Assembly (NCBI GenBank): GCA_964487745.1 | Contig: CAZASG010000042.1 | Coordinates: 1 to 32,432, forward strand | Length of the DNA: 32,432 nt | Reading direction: 5' to 3' | DNA from: Desulfolinea sp964487745 | Lineage (GTDB): Bacteria; Chloroflexota; Anaerolineae; Anaerolineales; Villigracilaceae | Notes under the pieces: generated by a model | Told to the model about the DNA's origin: nothing | Seen by the model: only the letters and a program-made list of their open reading frames with translations | The model's database searches: none | Made by a program: the position numbers and the translations under genes | Part shown: one piece after another, positions 7,476-15,089 of the stretch | Layout: every line of letters begins with the position of its first letter | Position numbering within the stretch: position 1 is the first letter of the stretch

Positions 7476-7931
7476 TTATTCTTCCACGATCCAGTGGATG
7501 GCTTTTGCCTTTGCCAGCTTCTCCCTAGCAGGATTGCGAACATCTGCCTCGAAATAGAGGCGACGTTTATCTTGCTTAATAAATTTTGCAGTGATGATGA
7601 TCTTCCCCATAGCTGGTGTTGCTGGGTGGCTATATTTCATTTCGAGCGTGCGGGTCACATTAGGCGGTGCGACAAGTACACTCAAGGGGCCAATGGTGTT
7701 ATCGGCCGCAGTTGCGAGCATGCCTCCCTGCATGGCGTGATAGGGGTTTAAGTAAGTTTCAAGTATGGGGAAGCGCGCTTTGAGCGTTCCTGCTTCTATA
7801 TCAAACTCAAGCAGTTCGTCATGCATGAATTTAAAGATCGGCGGCGGGAGAAGGAATTCACGGATGCGATTACCATATCGCTCGCGCAAAATCCCGGTCA
7901 TTTCATTAAGTAAAGCTTCGTGTTTTGTCAT
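7476..7931 (-). CDS. PaaI-type hotdog-fold thioesterase
   Basis: The protein is 151 residues if started at ATG 7931, which overlaps the upstream stop as ATGA and has AGGGA 8 bases before it. A TTG seven codons upstream is less likely. It shows the PaaI-like acyl-CoA thioesterase pattern: NPYHAMQGGMLATAADNTIG at about 62-81, where the HAMQGG(M) helix carries the catalytic and CoA-binding positions, followed by TRTLEMKYSHPA and the strand KIIITAKFIKQDKR. Members hydrolyse aromatic or fatty acyl-CoA esters. It is the last gene of the operon that begins with the GH114-like gene. The substrate is not predictable. Confidence 0.82.
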   Translation of the reverse strand: MTKHEALLNEMTGILRERYGNRIREFLLPPPIFKFMHDELLEFDIEAGTLKARFPILETYLNPYHAMQGGMLATAADNTIGPLSVLVAPPNVTRTLEMKYSHPATPAMGKIIITAKFIKQDKRRLYFEADVRNPAREKLAKAKAIHWIVEE

Positions 7932-9148
7932 GTAGATTTCCCTGAAATCCAATTCGATATCCCTTTGCCCGCTGCCTTACCAGTCGCGAAACAGGCGGTC
8001 AGTAGATAGCCGCCTGTGGGGGCATCCCAGTCGAGCATTTCGCCCGCGCAGAAGACGCCAGGCACTTCCTTGAGCATCAAATTTTTATCCAGCATATTGC
8101 GCTGAATACCGCCCGCGCTGCTGATCGCCTCTTCGATGGGGCGGGGGGCTGTCAATATTAGCGGAAGAGATTTGATTATTTTAGTAAGTTCTCTCATATC
8201 TTGTCGTGCTTCGGCTGGCAAGACTTCCCAAAGCAGGTTGGCTTTTGCGCCGCTCAGCCCCGTTTGCTTTTTGAGATGGTTGGACAAGCTACGTGAACCT
8301 CGTATTGCTGATAGCGCCTTCAAAGTTTTCCCTGATGTCCAATCAGGCAATAGATCCAGATAAATGGTTGCGTTGCCTGAACCTTCAATCTCATCGCGCA
8401 ACGCGCTGGAAAAAGCATAGACTAAACTACCTTCGATGCCGTGTTCGGTCAGCACAAATTCTCCGCGCTTTTTCTCTTCGCCAAAATCAAGCGAAACCGA
8501 CTTGATCGGGCTGCCCGCAAAGCGTGTTCTCAGATGCTCCGACCACTGGATATCGAATCCGCAGTTCGATGGTTTGAGTGGGCTGATTTTGATACCGCGT
8601 TCTTCCAAAATGGGAATCCAGGCCGCGTTCGACCCTGTTTTGGGTCTGCTACCACCTCCGAGCGCGAGTACAATGGCATCGGCTTCCGCTAAGACCTCGC
8701 CCTCGGCAGTATCGAAACGAAGAGAATATTTCTCATCCCAGCCCAACCAGCGATGCCGAAAGTGGAAGGTTGCGCCTTGTGAGTGTAGTCGCTCCAGCCA
8801 CGCGTTCAGCAGCGGAAGAGCGCTCATTCCTTCAGGGAAGACTTTCCCCGACGAACCAACGAAAGTCTTGACGCCAAGTTCCTCAGCCCATACCTGTAGC
8901 GCGCTCGGTGGAAAATCGTCAAGATAGGGCTTGAGCCATGCCGATGCTTCTCCATAATAACGTGAGATGAATTTATCGTAAGACTCGGAATGCGTCAGGT
9001 TCAAGCCGCTTTTACCCGCCAAGAGAAACTTCCGTCCGGCAGAGGGCATGGCATCGTAGATGTCGACCTGAACCCCGTTATTTAGTAGAGTTTCGGCTGC
9101 CATTAACCCCGCAGGGCCTGCGCCGATGATAGATATTTTATTTTTCAT
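7928..9148 (-). CDS. HI0933/BaiN-type FAD-dependent oxidoreductase
   Basis: The 406-residue flavoprotein has an N-terminal dinucleotide-binding motif, IGAGPAGLMAAE, at about 6-17. It also carries the family signature AGRKFLLAGKSGLNLTHSE near 35-53 and a C-terminal FAD-binding GVFCAGEMLDWDAPTGGY near 370. These match the HI0933-like flavoprotein family, close to the PP_4765 subgroup. Characterised relatives include BaiN-type enzymes, but most members have no known substrate. A longer in-frame start exists (9289), but it would run deep into the upstream gene. The ATG at 9148 overlaps the upstream stop by one base (TGATG), which argues for translational coupling. Its own stop overlaps the thioesterase start as ATGA. 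Confidence 0.85.
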   Translation of the reverse strand: MKNKISIIGAGPAGLMAAETLLNNGVQVDIYDAMPSAGRKFLLAGKSGLNLTHSESYDKFISRYYGEASAWLKPYLDDFPPSALQVWAEELGVKTFVGSSGKVFPEGMSALPLLNAWLERLHSQGATFHFRHRWLGWDEKYSLRFDTAEGEVLAEADAIVLALGGGSRPKTGSNAAWIPILEERGIKISPLKPSNCGFDIQWSEHLRTRFAGSPIKSVSLDFGEEKKRGEFVLTEHGIEGSLVYAFSSALRDEIEGSGNATIYLDLLPDWTSGKTLKALSAIRGSRSLSNHLKKQTGLSGAKANLLWEVLPAEARQDMRELTKIIKSLPLILTAPRPIEEAISSAGGIQRNMLDKNLMLKEVPGVFCAGEMLDWDAPTGGYLLTACFATGKAAGKGISNWISGKST

Positions 9149-10245
9149 CAAATGAATTGCAAGATGGACTTTAGCGTTTTCATTCTTTTCAGGCGTGCAT
9201 ACCCGATGCAGAGCGGATAAAGAATGATCAGGCCGAGTATCCAGTAAGGGAGCATCGCAGCGATGCTCGTCCCAGCGGGGGTGAACCACGCTCCCAAGGC
9301 GGCATATAGATAAAGGTGGGTGATGTAGAAGATCAGGGGCGTTCGCCCGAAAACGATGAAGGGATAAAGGGCGTTATCCAGCCTGGAGAATCCCCACAGG
9401 AGCAGCAGATTGATCCCCATCGTCATAAAGAAAAAAGTCAGGCTGGGCGGGTATTTGACCACGTTAAGGAAATCGATCCAACTCCCTCCATCCATCGGGC
9501 GAATATTCCAGAAATCCCCGAGGGGGCGTGTGATAACGAAGGCGATCAGGAGCAATATGCCGATGCCGAGTGCGCGCTGGTAAGATTTTTTCTCGTCGGT
9601 GTGTAACCAATGTCCGAAGAGCATCCCGAGCGTGACGAGGGGCATCCAGGGTGAGATGGGATAATTAACCCAGAGCGCGAGATCGCCGCCGGGTGTGGTG
9701 AGCAAACGTTGAATGCTGTCAAATTGTATTCCCCATTGACTGGGGTCGGGCGGGATATAGCCGTTGGTGAAAAGAAAAATAATGGTGAGAGGTAGCAGGT
9801 AGCGCGAGGCGCTGATTGTGAGCGGGCTGAGAATGACCATTGTCCCGCCAAGGGCAAATAGCACACCAACATAATTATCAACGACCCAGCCGCCGGGAGA
9901 AAGCGCCCAGGCGCGGTTGACGAGGGTGAATTGCAAGGCGATCAGGATCGCGCCACGCAGCATAAAGTGACCGATGATCTGCCAGTTAGTCCAGCCTTTT
10001 TTGTGCCGTGATCGGGCGAAGAGCCACATCCCTATGCCCATCAGGAAAAAGAAGCCCGGTGCGGAAAGGTGTGTAACCCAACGGACGAGGAAGCTCAGTG
10101 CATCGTGGTATTCAGGGAAGGGGCCACCCCAATACTCGCCGGAGGAATGCTTTTGGGCGATGAAGTGATTGGCATGGTCGAGCGCCATGAAGACGATGAT
10201 GAGTCCACGCAGAGCATCGGGCGCTTTGAGACGGTTTGTTATCAT
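9148..10245 (-). CDS. DUF1624/HGSNAT-like multi-pass membrane protein
   Basis: The 365-residue protein has about nine or ten membrane segments. Its start carries the DUF1624 signature seen in heparan-alpha-glucosaminide N-acetyltransferase-like proteins: PDALRGLIIVFMALDHANHF at about 9-28, with conserved D10, R13, D23 and H24, and then HLSAPGFFFLMGIGMWLF near 59-76. Family members are thought to carry acetyl groups across a membrane to amino sugars. It lies in an operon with a secreted GH114-like protein, so an envelope or exopolysaccharide modification role is possible (inference). It is the fourth gene of six, 10 bases after the preceding stop. Confidence 0.83.
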   Translation of the reverse strand: MITNRLKAPDALRGLIIVFMALDHANHFIAQKHSSGEYWGGPFPEYHDALSFLVRWVTHLSAPGFFFLMGIGMWLFARSRHKKGWTNWQIIGHFMLRGAILIALQFTLVNRAWALSPGGWVVDNYVGVLFALGGTMVILSPLTISASRYLLPLTIIFLFTNGYIPPDPSQWGIQFDSIQRLLTTPGGDLALWVNYPISPWMPLVTLGMLFGHWLHTDEKKSYQRALGIGILLLIAFVITRPLGDFWNIRPMDGGSWIDFLNVVKYPPSLTFFFMTMGINLLLLWGFSRLDNALYPFIVFGRTPLIFYITHLYLYAALGAWFTPAGTSIAAMLPYWILGLIILYPLCIGYARLKRMKTLKSILQFI

Positions 10246-10255
10246 TTTTATTCTC

Positions 10256-10678
10256 TTAGGAAAAGCGTTTTGCGATATAGGAGCCGAGAAACACGCCCGG
10301 AACGCTGAGCAAGAGTAGCGGCATCATCCACATATCGCTAAATGTGTTGACGACGACCTCATCCCTGTTTTCGGGATTGACAAGAAGACTGACCTCTTTG
10401 CCCTTTTTGTCAAAACAGCCTTCCCTGCTTTCGTAAGTGGTGGACCTCACTCTTGTGCCGTCTTCCATCACGATAACGGGGGCATATCTTGTGCGCCATT
10501 TATTTCTAAAGGTTTTGCTTGCGCAAGTCTCAACGACGCCTGTGCTCTTTTCAAAAGAAGCTGTGTAGTAGATAGTGCGCCCTAATGTGTAAAGCCCACC
10601 AATCGGAACGGCGGCGATGATGAGCACAAAGGTGCCGGTCAGGGTGTATCCAAAGATATTCCTTAGGATTTTTTCCAT
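10256..10678 (-). CDS. DUF3592-like two-helix membrane protein
   Basis: The 140-residue protein has membrane segments at about 12-34 and 116-135, with a small beta-rich domain between them. It matches the general DUF3592 layout: TGVV near 46, RYAPVIVMEDGTRVRSTTY near 64-82, then a GKEVSLLVNPENRDE stretch. Function is unknown in this family, although the fold recurs in envelope proteins. It starts 3 bases after the agmatine deiminase-like stop, which places it firmly in the operon. Confidence 0.65.
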   Translation of the reverse strand: MEKILRNIFGYTLTGTFVLIIAAVPIGGLYTLGRTIYYTASFEKSTGVVETCASKTFRNKWRTRYAPVIVMEDGTRVRSTTYESREGCFDKKGKEVSLLVNPENRDEVVVNTFSDMWMMPLLLLSVPGVFLGSYIAKRFS

Positions 10679-10681
10679 GCT

Positions 10682-11728
10682 CTAGTCCTCCCTTGCAGCC
10701 AGAATTATTTTTTCTGCGTTATCTCCTGCCAGTTGCCAGGTCAGGCAGCGGACGCTTCCGCCTATGGCACAGACGCCTTCGGCATTGACTGGGATCAATT
10801 TCCTGCTCGTATTTTCTTCGATGATGGTGAGCGCTTCTTGTTCGTGGGGCATGTTGAATGTGGGGACATAGATGTTTTCATAGGTCAATGTCGCGTTCAG
10901 GTTGATACCGCAAGCCGATTCAAACCCCTCCCACTCACCGGGTGGATTGGTTTTATATTCAACCGGCACTTCGATGATCTCGACATTGGGAAAGGCGTAT
11001 TCAAGTTCGTCGAGGATCAGGGCGCGAAATTCTGGATGATTCGAGTAATCATTGATAAGGAGAGTATTCTCATCGATCCAGCTGACCATCCCGTCGGAAT
11101 GCGCGAGCACTTCTTCATCGGGCTCCAAGATGGCGATTTCGCTTGCATCCAGGAGTTCCATGAGAGTTTCTTTGGCTTCTTCGTAGTTGAGATCATTATC
11201 TTCCATGAAGCGCGTTGTCGTGATGACCCTGCCCGCGTAATTATCGACGATATTGCCTCCGTCGATGATGAAATCTGTAGACTCTCTTTTGATTCCATAA
11301 CGATCAGCGAAGGCTGCAAAGCTGCCTTGCACTTCTTGGCTTTCGGATTTTGTCATGGATGCCCAAGTGTAAGTGAACTGAACAGGTGCATGAGGGTTTA
11401 CCGTCGTAAAATCCCGCATCCAGATGTCGTAAAGATCCACGACGAGCAAAATGTCTTCGGGAAGATCTTGCTCATAGTAGGGTTTAGTTTTGCGATCAAC
11501 AACGACGACGACGTTGTCATTGCCTATGATGGCATTGGCGTATTCGATTTGAAAATCTACGATGCGTTGGAAGGCGGGCGCATAATATGGCTCGTCAACC
11601 GATGGCGCTGAGAGAACTAGGAGCATCCTGTTTTCTGAAATTTGATTTGTGTACATATCGTCCATTGTCAATTCAGGTGCGCAGGCACTCATCAAAAAGA
11701 TCAACGCTAGAAAGAATGTTCTTTTCAT
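10682..11728 (-). CDS. agmatine deiminase/peptidylarginine deiminase-family lipoprotein
   Basis: The 348-residue protein opens with a lipoprotein signal ending in MSAC (C16), so it should be exported and anchored. The body has the guanidine-modifying fold of the agmatine deiminase/Porphyromonas-type PAD family: IWMRDFTTVNP near 103-113, IIDGGNIVDN near 158-167, the HSD pair in VLAHSDGMVSW near 212, and the nucleophile C328 in GGSVRCLTWQ. Cytoplasmic agmatine deiminases lack signal peptides, so a secreted deiminase acting on arginine residues or on external agmatine is more likely (inference). It is the second gene of the operon, 17 bases after the GH114-like gene. Confidence 0.85.
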   Translation of the reverse strand: MKRTFFLALIFLMSACAPELTMDDMYTNQISENRMLLVLSAPSVDEPYYAPAFQRIVDFQIEYANAIIGNDNVVVVVDRKTKPYYEQDLPEDILLVVDLYDIWMRDFTTVNPHAPVQFTYTWASMTKSESQEVQGSFAAFADRYGIKRESTDFIIDGGNIVDNYAGRVITTTRFMEDNDLNYEEAKETLMELLDASEIAILEPDEEVLAHSDGMVSWIDENTLLINDYSNHPEFRALILDELEYAFPNVEIIEVPVEYKTNPPGEWEGFESACGINLNATLTYENIYVPTFNMPHEQEALTIIEENTSRKLIPVNAEGVCAIGGSVRCLTWQLAGDNAEKIILAARED

Positions 11729-11745
11729 TTTAACGCCTTGTCGAT

Positions 11746-12657
11746 TTACGGGCAGTCAGCTCTGTATTCATCCAGATTTCGATTCTTCAAGAAGACATGA
11801 AAACCGAGTCTGGAGGCCTGCGGGCAAACGCCTGAAACAAAGGTTTCGTAAGCAACCACATCAGTATATTCTGCCGAGAAGACAGGTTTTCCAGCTTCTA
11901 TAAAAGGCGCTATTGCATCACACCAATCGTCCACAAAACAATCTTCGGTCAGCGCCCAGTCAAAGTAGGGCAGTAGGTCGAGGACCTGATCTTCGTTATT
12001 CTTAAGTCCGATCGACAAGCCGCGCGCATGAGCCTCTTCGGCGAGCCAAATATTGTAGGCAAGTTGGTCGTCGTAGCTGATGTCGAAGCCGGTGTCGGAC
12101 CAGTGCAAGTCCATATTGTCGGGCTCAACGCCGTTGAAACCTTTGGCAGCGCACATGTCCAGCCGGGCACGCATGATGGGTGCCAAGAGGTCGATCTGGC
12201 GGATATCGAGCCATTTTTCGCCCTCCCAGCCCTCGTAGTCATTGCCGATTATCTCGGATGGGAAATCTGCTGCGTCGGGACGCCAATCTTCCCAGCTCCC
12301 GACGGAGATATAACAGAAGACTTTTCTGCCTTGCGAGTGCAAACTTGCAACAAGGCTTGCTTCCGTTTCAAAGGCATCTATATCGTAAATATCGGTTTCG
12401 AACGATGTATTCACTTCATCGCTGAGCTGCCACGAAAAGGATGCGCCGAGAGGCGGATACCAGATCTCTTTCGGCACGGGCGTTTCTGTGGCTGTGGGTT
12501 CGGGGAGCGGTGTGGCGGTAGCAGGTTCGGGCTGAGCAGATCCTTTTGTCGCGGTGGCAGGCGGAAGGGAGGGTGCATCCGGTGCAGATTGGGTTGGGGC
12601 GTTACATCCGCTTATTATGACAGAGAGGGTTAGAAGCCAAAAAAATATTTTCTTCAT
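11746..12657 (-). CDS. GH114-like secreted glycosidase lipoprotein
   Basis: The start at ATG 12657 gives 303 residues with a lipobox signal (IISGC, C18), a Pro/Thr/Ala-rich linker to about residue 65, and one catalytic-type domain. The domain matches the GH114 (endo-alpha-1,4-polygalactosaminidase-like) barrel: WQLSDEVNTSFETDIYDID, then KVFCYISVGSWEDWRPDA, EKWLDIRQ, GFNGVEPDNMDLH with the conserved acids, and GLSIGLKNNEDQ. An upstream in-frame start at 12711 would lie inside the secF terminator and lacks a signal. Family enzymes cut galactosamine-containing exopolysaccharide, a biofilm component. It heads the six-gene operon but lies only 28 bases from the upstream terminator hairpin. Confidence 0.87.
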   Translation of the reverse strand: MKKIFFWLLTLSVIISGCNAPTQSAPDAPSLPPATATKGSAQPEPATATPLPEPTATETPVPKEIWYPPLGASFSWQLSDEVNTSFETDIYDIDAFETEASLVASLHSQGRKVFCYISVGSWEDWRPDAADFPSEIIGNDYEGWEGEKWLDIRQIDLLAPIMRARLDMCAAKGFNGVEPDNMDLHWSDTGFDISYDDQLAYNIWLAEEAHARGLSIGLKNNEDQVLDLLPYFDWALTEDCFVDDWCDAIAPFIEAGKPVFSAEYTDVVAYETFVSGVCPQASRLGFHVFLKNRNLDEYRADCP

Positions 12658-12684
12658 CTTTGTTTTACCTTTAGTTTTAAATAA

Positions 12685-12714
12685 AAAATGGCGCATCATG
12701 CGATGCGCCATTTT
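12685..12714 (-). terminator. intrinsic terminator after secF
   Basis: A 13-base-pair stem (AAAATGGCGCATC and its complement) with a 4-base loop runs into TTTTTTATTT on the minus strand, 10 bases past the secF stop. Partial read-through would supply the GH114-like operon immediately downstream. Confidence 0.9.
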
Positions 12715-12724
12715 ACTGTATTTT

Positions 12725-13633
12725 TTAGACGATTGCTTTTCTTTTGAACCAGTTTTTCCATTCCTGCTTTTCCCAGACTACAAGAACGGGGGCCGCTATG
12801 AAGATGGATGAGTAGGTTCCGCTCATGAGACCAACGAGCAGGACGATGACAAATTGCCGCAAGGTCACGCCGCCGAAGAAGGCGAGCGCAAGCAGGAGAA
12901 ATTCAACGGTCATCAACTGCGTGTTGATCGAGCGCTGCAAAGTCTGGACGATGGAATGGTTGACGAGGGTTTCGTAGTCGAGACGGCGCAGGGCGCTGGA
13001 GTTCTCACGGATGCGGTCGAAGACAACGATGGAGTCTTGCATCGAGAAGCCGATCACGGTCAGGAGAGCGGTCAGGAAAAGAGAGTCGATCTCCCAGCCA
13101 AAAAAGACGCCGCCCAATGCGGTGATACTGAAGATCAAAGCCACATCATGGAGCATGGCGAGAATGGCGGAGATACCATAGCGATATGCACCTTTGACGC
13201 CGCGAAACGACCAGGCGATGAAGATGACGACCAGCAGTGAGGAAACACCGACCGCCATCGCAGCGCGGCTGGTGACCTGTTCGCCAATGCTGGGACCTAC
13301 GCTATCAAAGCGCTGGACGGTAGTTTCGCCAAAGGCTTCGTTCATGGATGAAAGAACAGTGTCCCGCTTTTCGTTATCCAAAAATTCGGAGCGAATGATG
13401 AGCACGCCTGTATCTGTGGTCTGCACCTGCGCATCCTTGATGTTGGCATCTTCGTAGAGAGCGATCACTTCCTCGGATTGAGGAGGCGTGCCATCAAAGA
13501 TGACTTCAAGAAGGCTGCCACCGGTGAAGTCGATGGAAAGGGGCAATCCGCCAGTGGCGAGGACGATCAAACCGGGCAGAATAATGAGCGCGGAAAGTGT
13601 GAAGAAAAGGTAGCGTTTTCCAAGTAAATTCAT
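12725..13633 (-). CDS. secF: protein translocase subunit SecF
   Basis: The 302-residue protein has the SecF layout: one N-terminal membrane helix, a periplasmic-type domain starting with the IDFTGGSLLEV motif at about 34-44, then five membrane helices. The last block includes GFSMQDSIVVFDRIRENS, the conserved SecD/SecF D-R-(I/L) transmembrane motif. SecDF pulls on exported proteins at the Sec channel using the proton or sodium gradient. It lies 11 bases after secD. Length and motifs are normal. A terminator follows at 12685-12714. Confidence 0.96.
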   Translation of the reverse strand: MNLLGKRYLFFTLSALIILPGLIVLATGGLPLSIDFTGGSLLEVIFDGTPPQSEEVIALYEDANIKDAQVQTTDTGVLIIRSEFLDNEKRDTVLSSMNEAFGETTVQRFDSVGPSIGEQVTSRAAMAVGVSSLLVVIFIAWSFRGVKGAYRYGISAILAMLHDVALIFSITALGGVFFGWEIDSLFLTALLTVIGFSMQDSIVVFDRIRENSSALRRLDYETLVNHSIVQTLQRSINTQLMTVEFLLLALAFFGGVTLRQFVIVLLVGLMSGTYSSIFIAAPVLVVWEKQEWKNWFKRKAIV

Positions 13634-13644
13634 GTTCTGCTCCT

Positions 13645-15015
13645 TTAGATCCCGAACCAGCGGCTGTAGTTGTTGATCTTGAGCTTGTCAAGTGCAACAG
13701 CCAGAAGGGTACGGGTAATGTAGAGTGCGGAGAAGAGGGAGATGGAAACACCCAACGCTAGCGTGATCGCGAAGCCTTTGACGACTGTGGCGCCGAAGGC
13801 GCTCCCGAACCAAAAGAGGATCAGGGATGTGATCAATACAGCGGCGTTCGAGTCGCGGATGGATGACCACGCACGTGACCAAGCCATGTCGAATGCCTGG
13901 CGCAAGGTACGTCCACGGCGGAGCTCTTCTTTCAAGCGTTCAAAGACGAGGATGTTGGCGTCAAGCGCGGAACCGGTGCTGAGCATGAAGCCAGCGATAC
14001 CGGGCAAGGTCAGTGTCACGCCGATCCCTTTGAAAACAGCAAAGGCAATTGCTGCGTACATGAGGATCGAAATATCTGCGGTGATGCCGGGCAGGCGATA
14101 GTAGATCGCCATGAAGAGCACGACGATGATCATGCCGATGATGCCAGCCTGGAGGGAACGATCAAGAGAGTCTGCGCCAAGGGTGGGGCCGATGATGCGG
14201 CTTTCGACGATCTTGAGCGGAATGGGGAGCGAACCGTAGCGCAACTGGACAGTAAGGGCGTTGGCGCTTTCGTAATCAAAATTGCCAGAGATCACGCCGC
14301 TGCCGCCAGTGATCGGTTCGTTGATGACAGGGGCAGAAATGACCTGCTTGTCCAGAACAATAGCGAGATACTTGCCTCGGTTTGCTGTAGTGTGATCGGC
14401 AAAAATGTTTGCGCCTTCGCCGGTGAGTTCAAATGCAACCTGGAATTGTTGCGTGAACTGATCCTGGGTTACAGCCATATTTTCAAGAGCCTCGCCTGTC
14501 ATGATCGTGTGATAGACGATCGGTGCTTCCTCGCCTTCAGCGGGAGTGCTTTCTTCAGACAAGGGGGTGAGACCATAATCGGTTTCGATGATCGTGCCAG
14601 CGGGCATGAAGGTGTCACCGACATCCACGAATTCGAGCAAACCAGTCTGCTGAATGGTGTTGATCACACCTTCTGTATCTTTCAGTCCGGGGAATTCGCC
14701 GACGATACGGCGATCGCCTGCGATCTGGACAAGATTCTCAGCAACACCGAGAGCGTTGGTACGATTTTCGATCACGCTGCGCGCTACTTCCATGGACTCG
14801 GATGTGATCTCAGCATCTTCAGGGAGATCCGCTTCAAGGAGAACCTGCAAACCACCTTGCAAGTCAAGCCCGAGTTGCGGGCTGACATCACGGTTGTAGA
14901 TAATTTCTCCATTGAAGGGGTTGCTGATCAAGAGTGTGTCGTTCAGGTCGATCCAGAGCGCAAAGGCGATGACGATTGCGATCATGACCAAACGAGTATT
15001 TTGGCGTTTTATCAT
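13645..15015 (-). CDS. secD: protein translocase subunit SecD
   Basis: The 456-residue protein contains the SecD N-terminal helix, the P1 'head' region beginning at LGLDLQGGLQVLLEA, and six C-terminal membrane helices. These include the conserved STGSALDANILVFERLKEE motif (positions about 355-373). Works with SecF in late steps of protein export. Two starts are possible. ATG 15015 has GGAG with 8-base spacing and is preferred over ATG 15033, which lacks a good site. A -10-like element lies upstream at 15065-15070, so secDF may have its own promoter besides the longer operon. Confidence 0.95.
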   Translation of the reverse strand: MIKRQNTRLVMIAIVIAFALWIDLNDTLLISNPFNGEIIYNRDVSPQLGLDLQGGLQVLLEADLPEDAEITSESMEVARSVIENRTNALGVAENLVQIAGDRRIVGEFPGLKDTEGVINTIQQTGLLEFVDVGDTFMPAGTIIETDYGLTPLSEESTPAEGEEAPIVYHTIMTGEALENMAVTQDQFTQQFQVAFELTGEGANIFADHTTANRGKYLAIVLDKQVISAPVINEPITGGSGVISGNFDYESANALTVQLRYGSLPIPLKIVESRIIGPTLGADSLDRSLQAGIIGMIIVVLFMAIYYRLPGITADISILMYAAIAFAVFKGIGVTLTLPGIAGFMLSTGSALDANILVFERLKEELRRGRTLRQAFDMAWSRAWSSIRDSNAAVLITSLILFWFGSAFGATVVKGFAITLALGVSISLFSALYITRTLLAVALDKLKINNYSRWFGI

Positions 15016-15064
15016 AAACTCTACTCCAATCATAAAAATACCACCAGCGATTGGCGGCGGAAGG

Positions 15065-15070
15065 ATTATA
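15065..15070 (-). promoter_or_regulatory. candidate -10 element for secDF
   Basis: The minus strand reads TATAAT here, 50 bases before the secD start and after the stop of the M1 peptidase gene. The -35 region 16-18 bases upstream is A/T-rich and poorly matched, so the call is weak. Confidence 0.35.
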
Positions 15071-15089
15071 CACCCTTTTGGTGCAAAAA

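Noticed and set aside
10733..11611. 292-residue plus-strand frame
   Set aside because: It lies opposite the agmatine deiminase-like gene, which has a complete active site; the plus frame shows no domain and is a shadow.
12658..12711. Longer start for the GH114-like gene
   Set aside because: It would place coding sequence through the secF terminator hairpin and hide the lipobox signal peptide.
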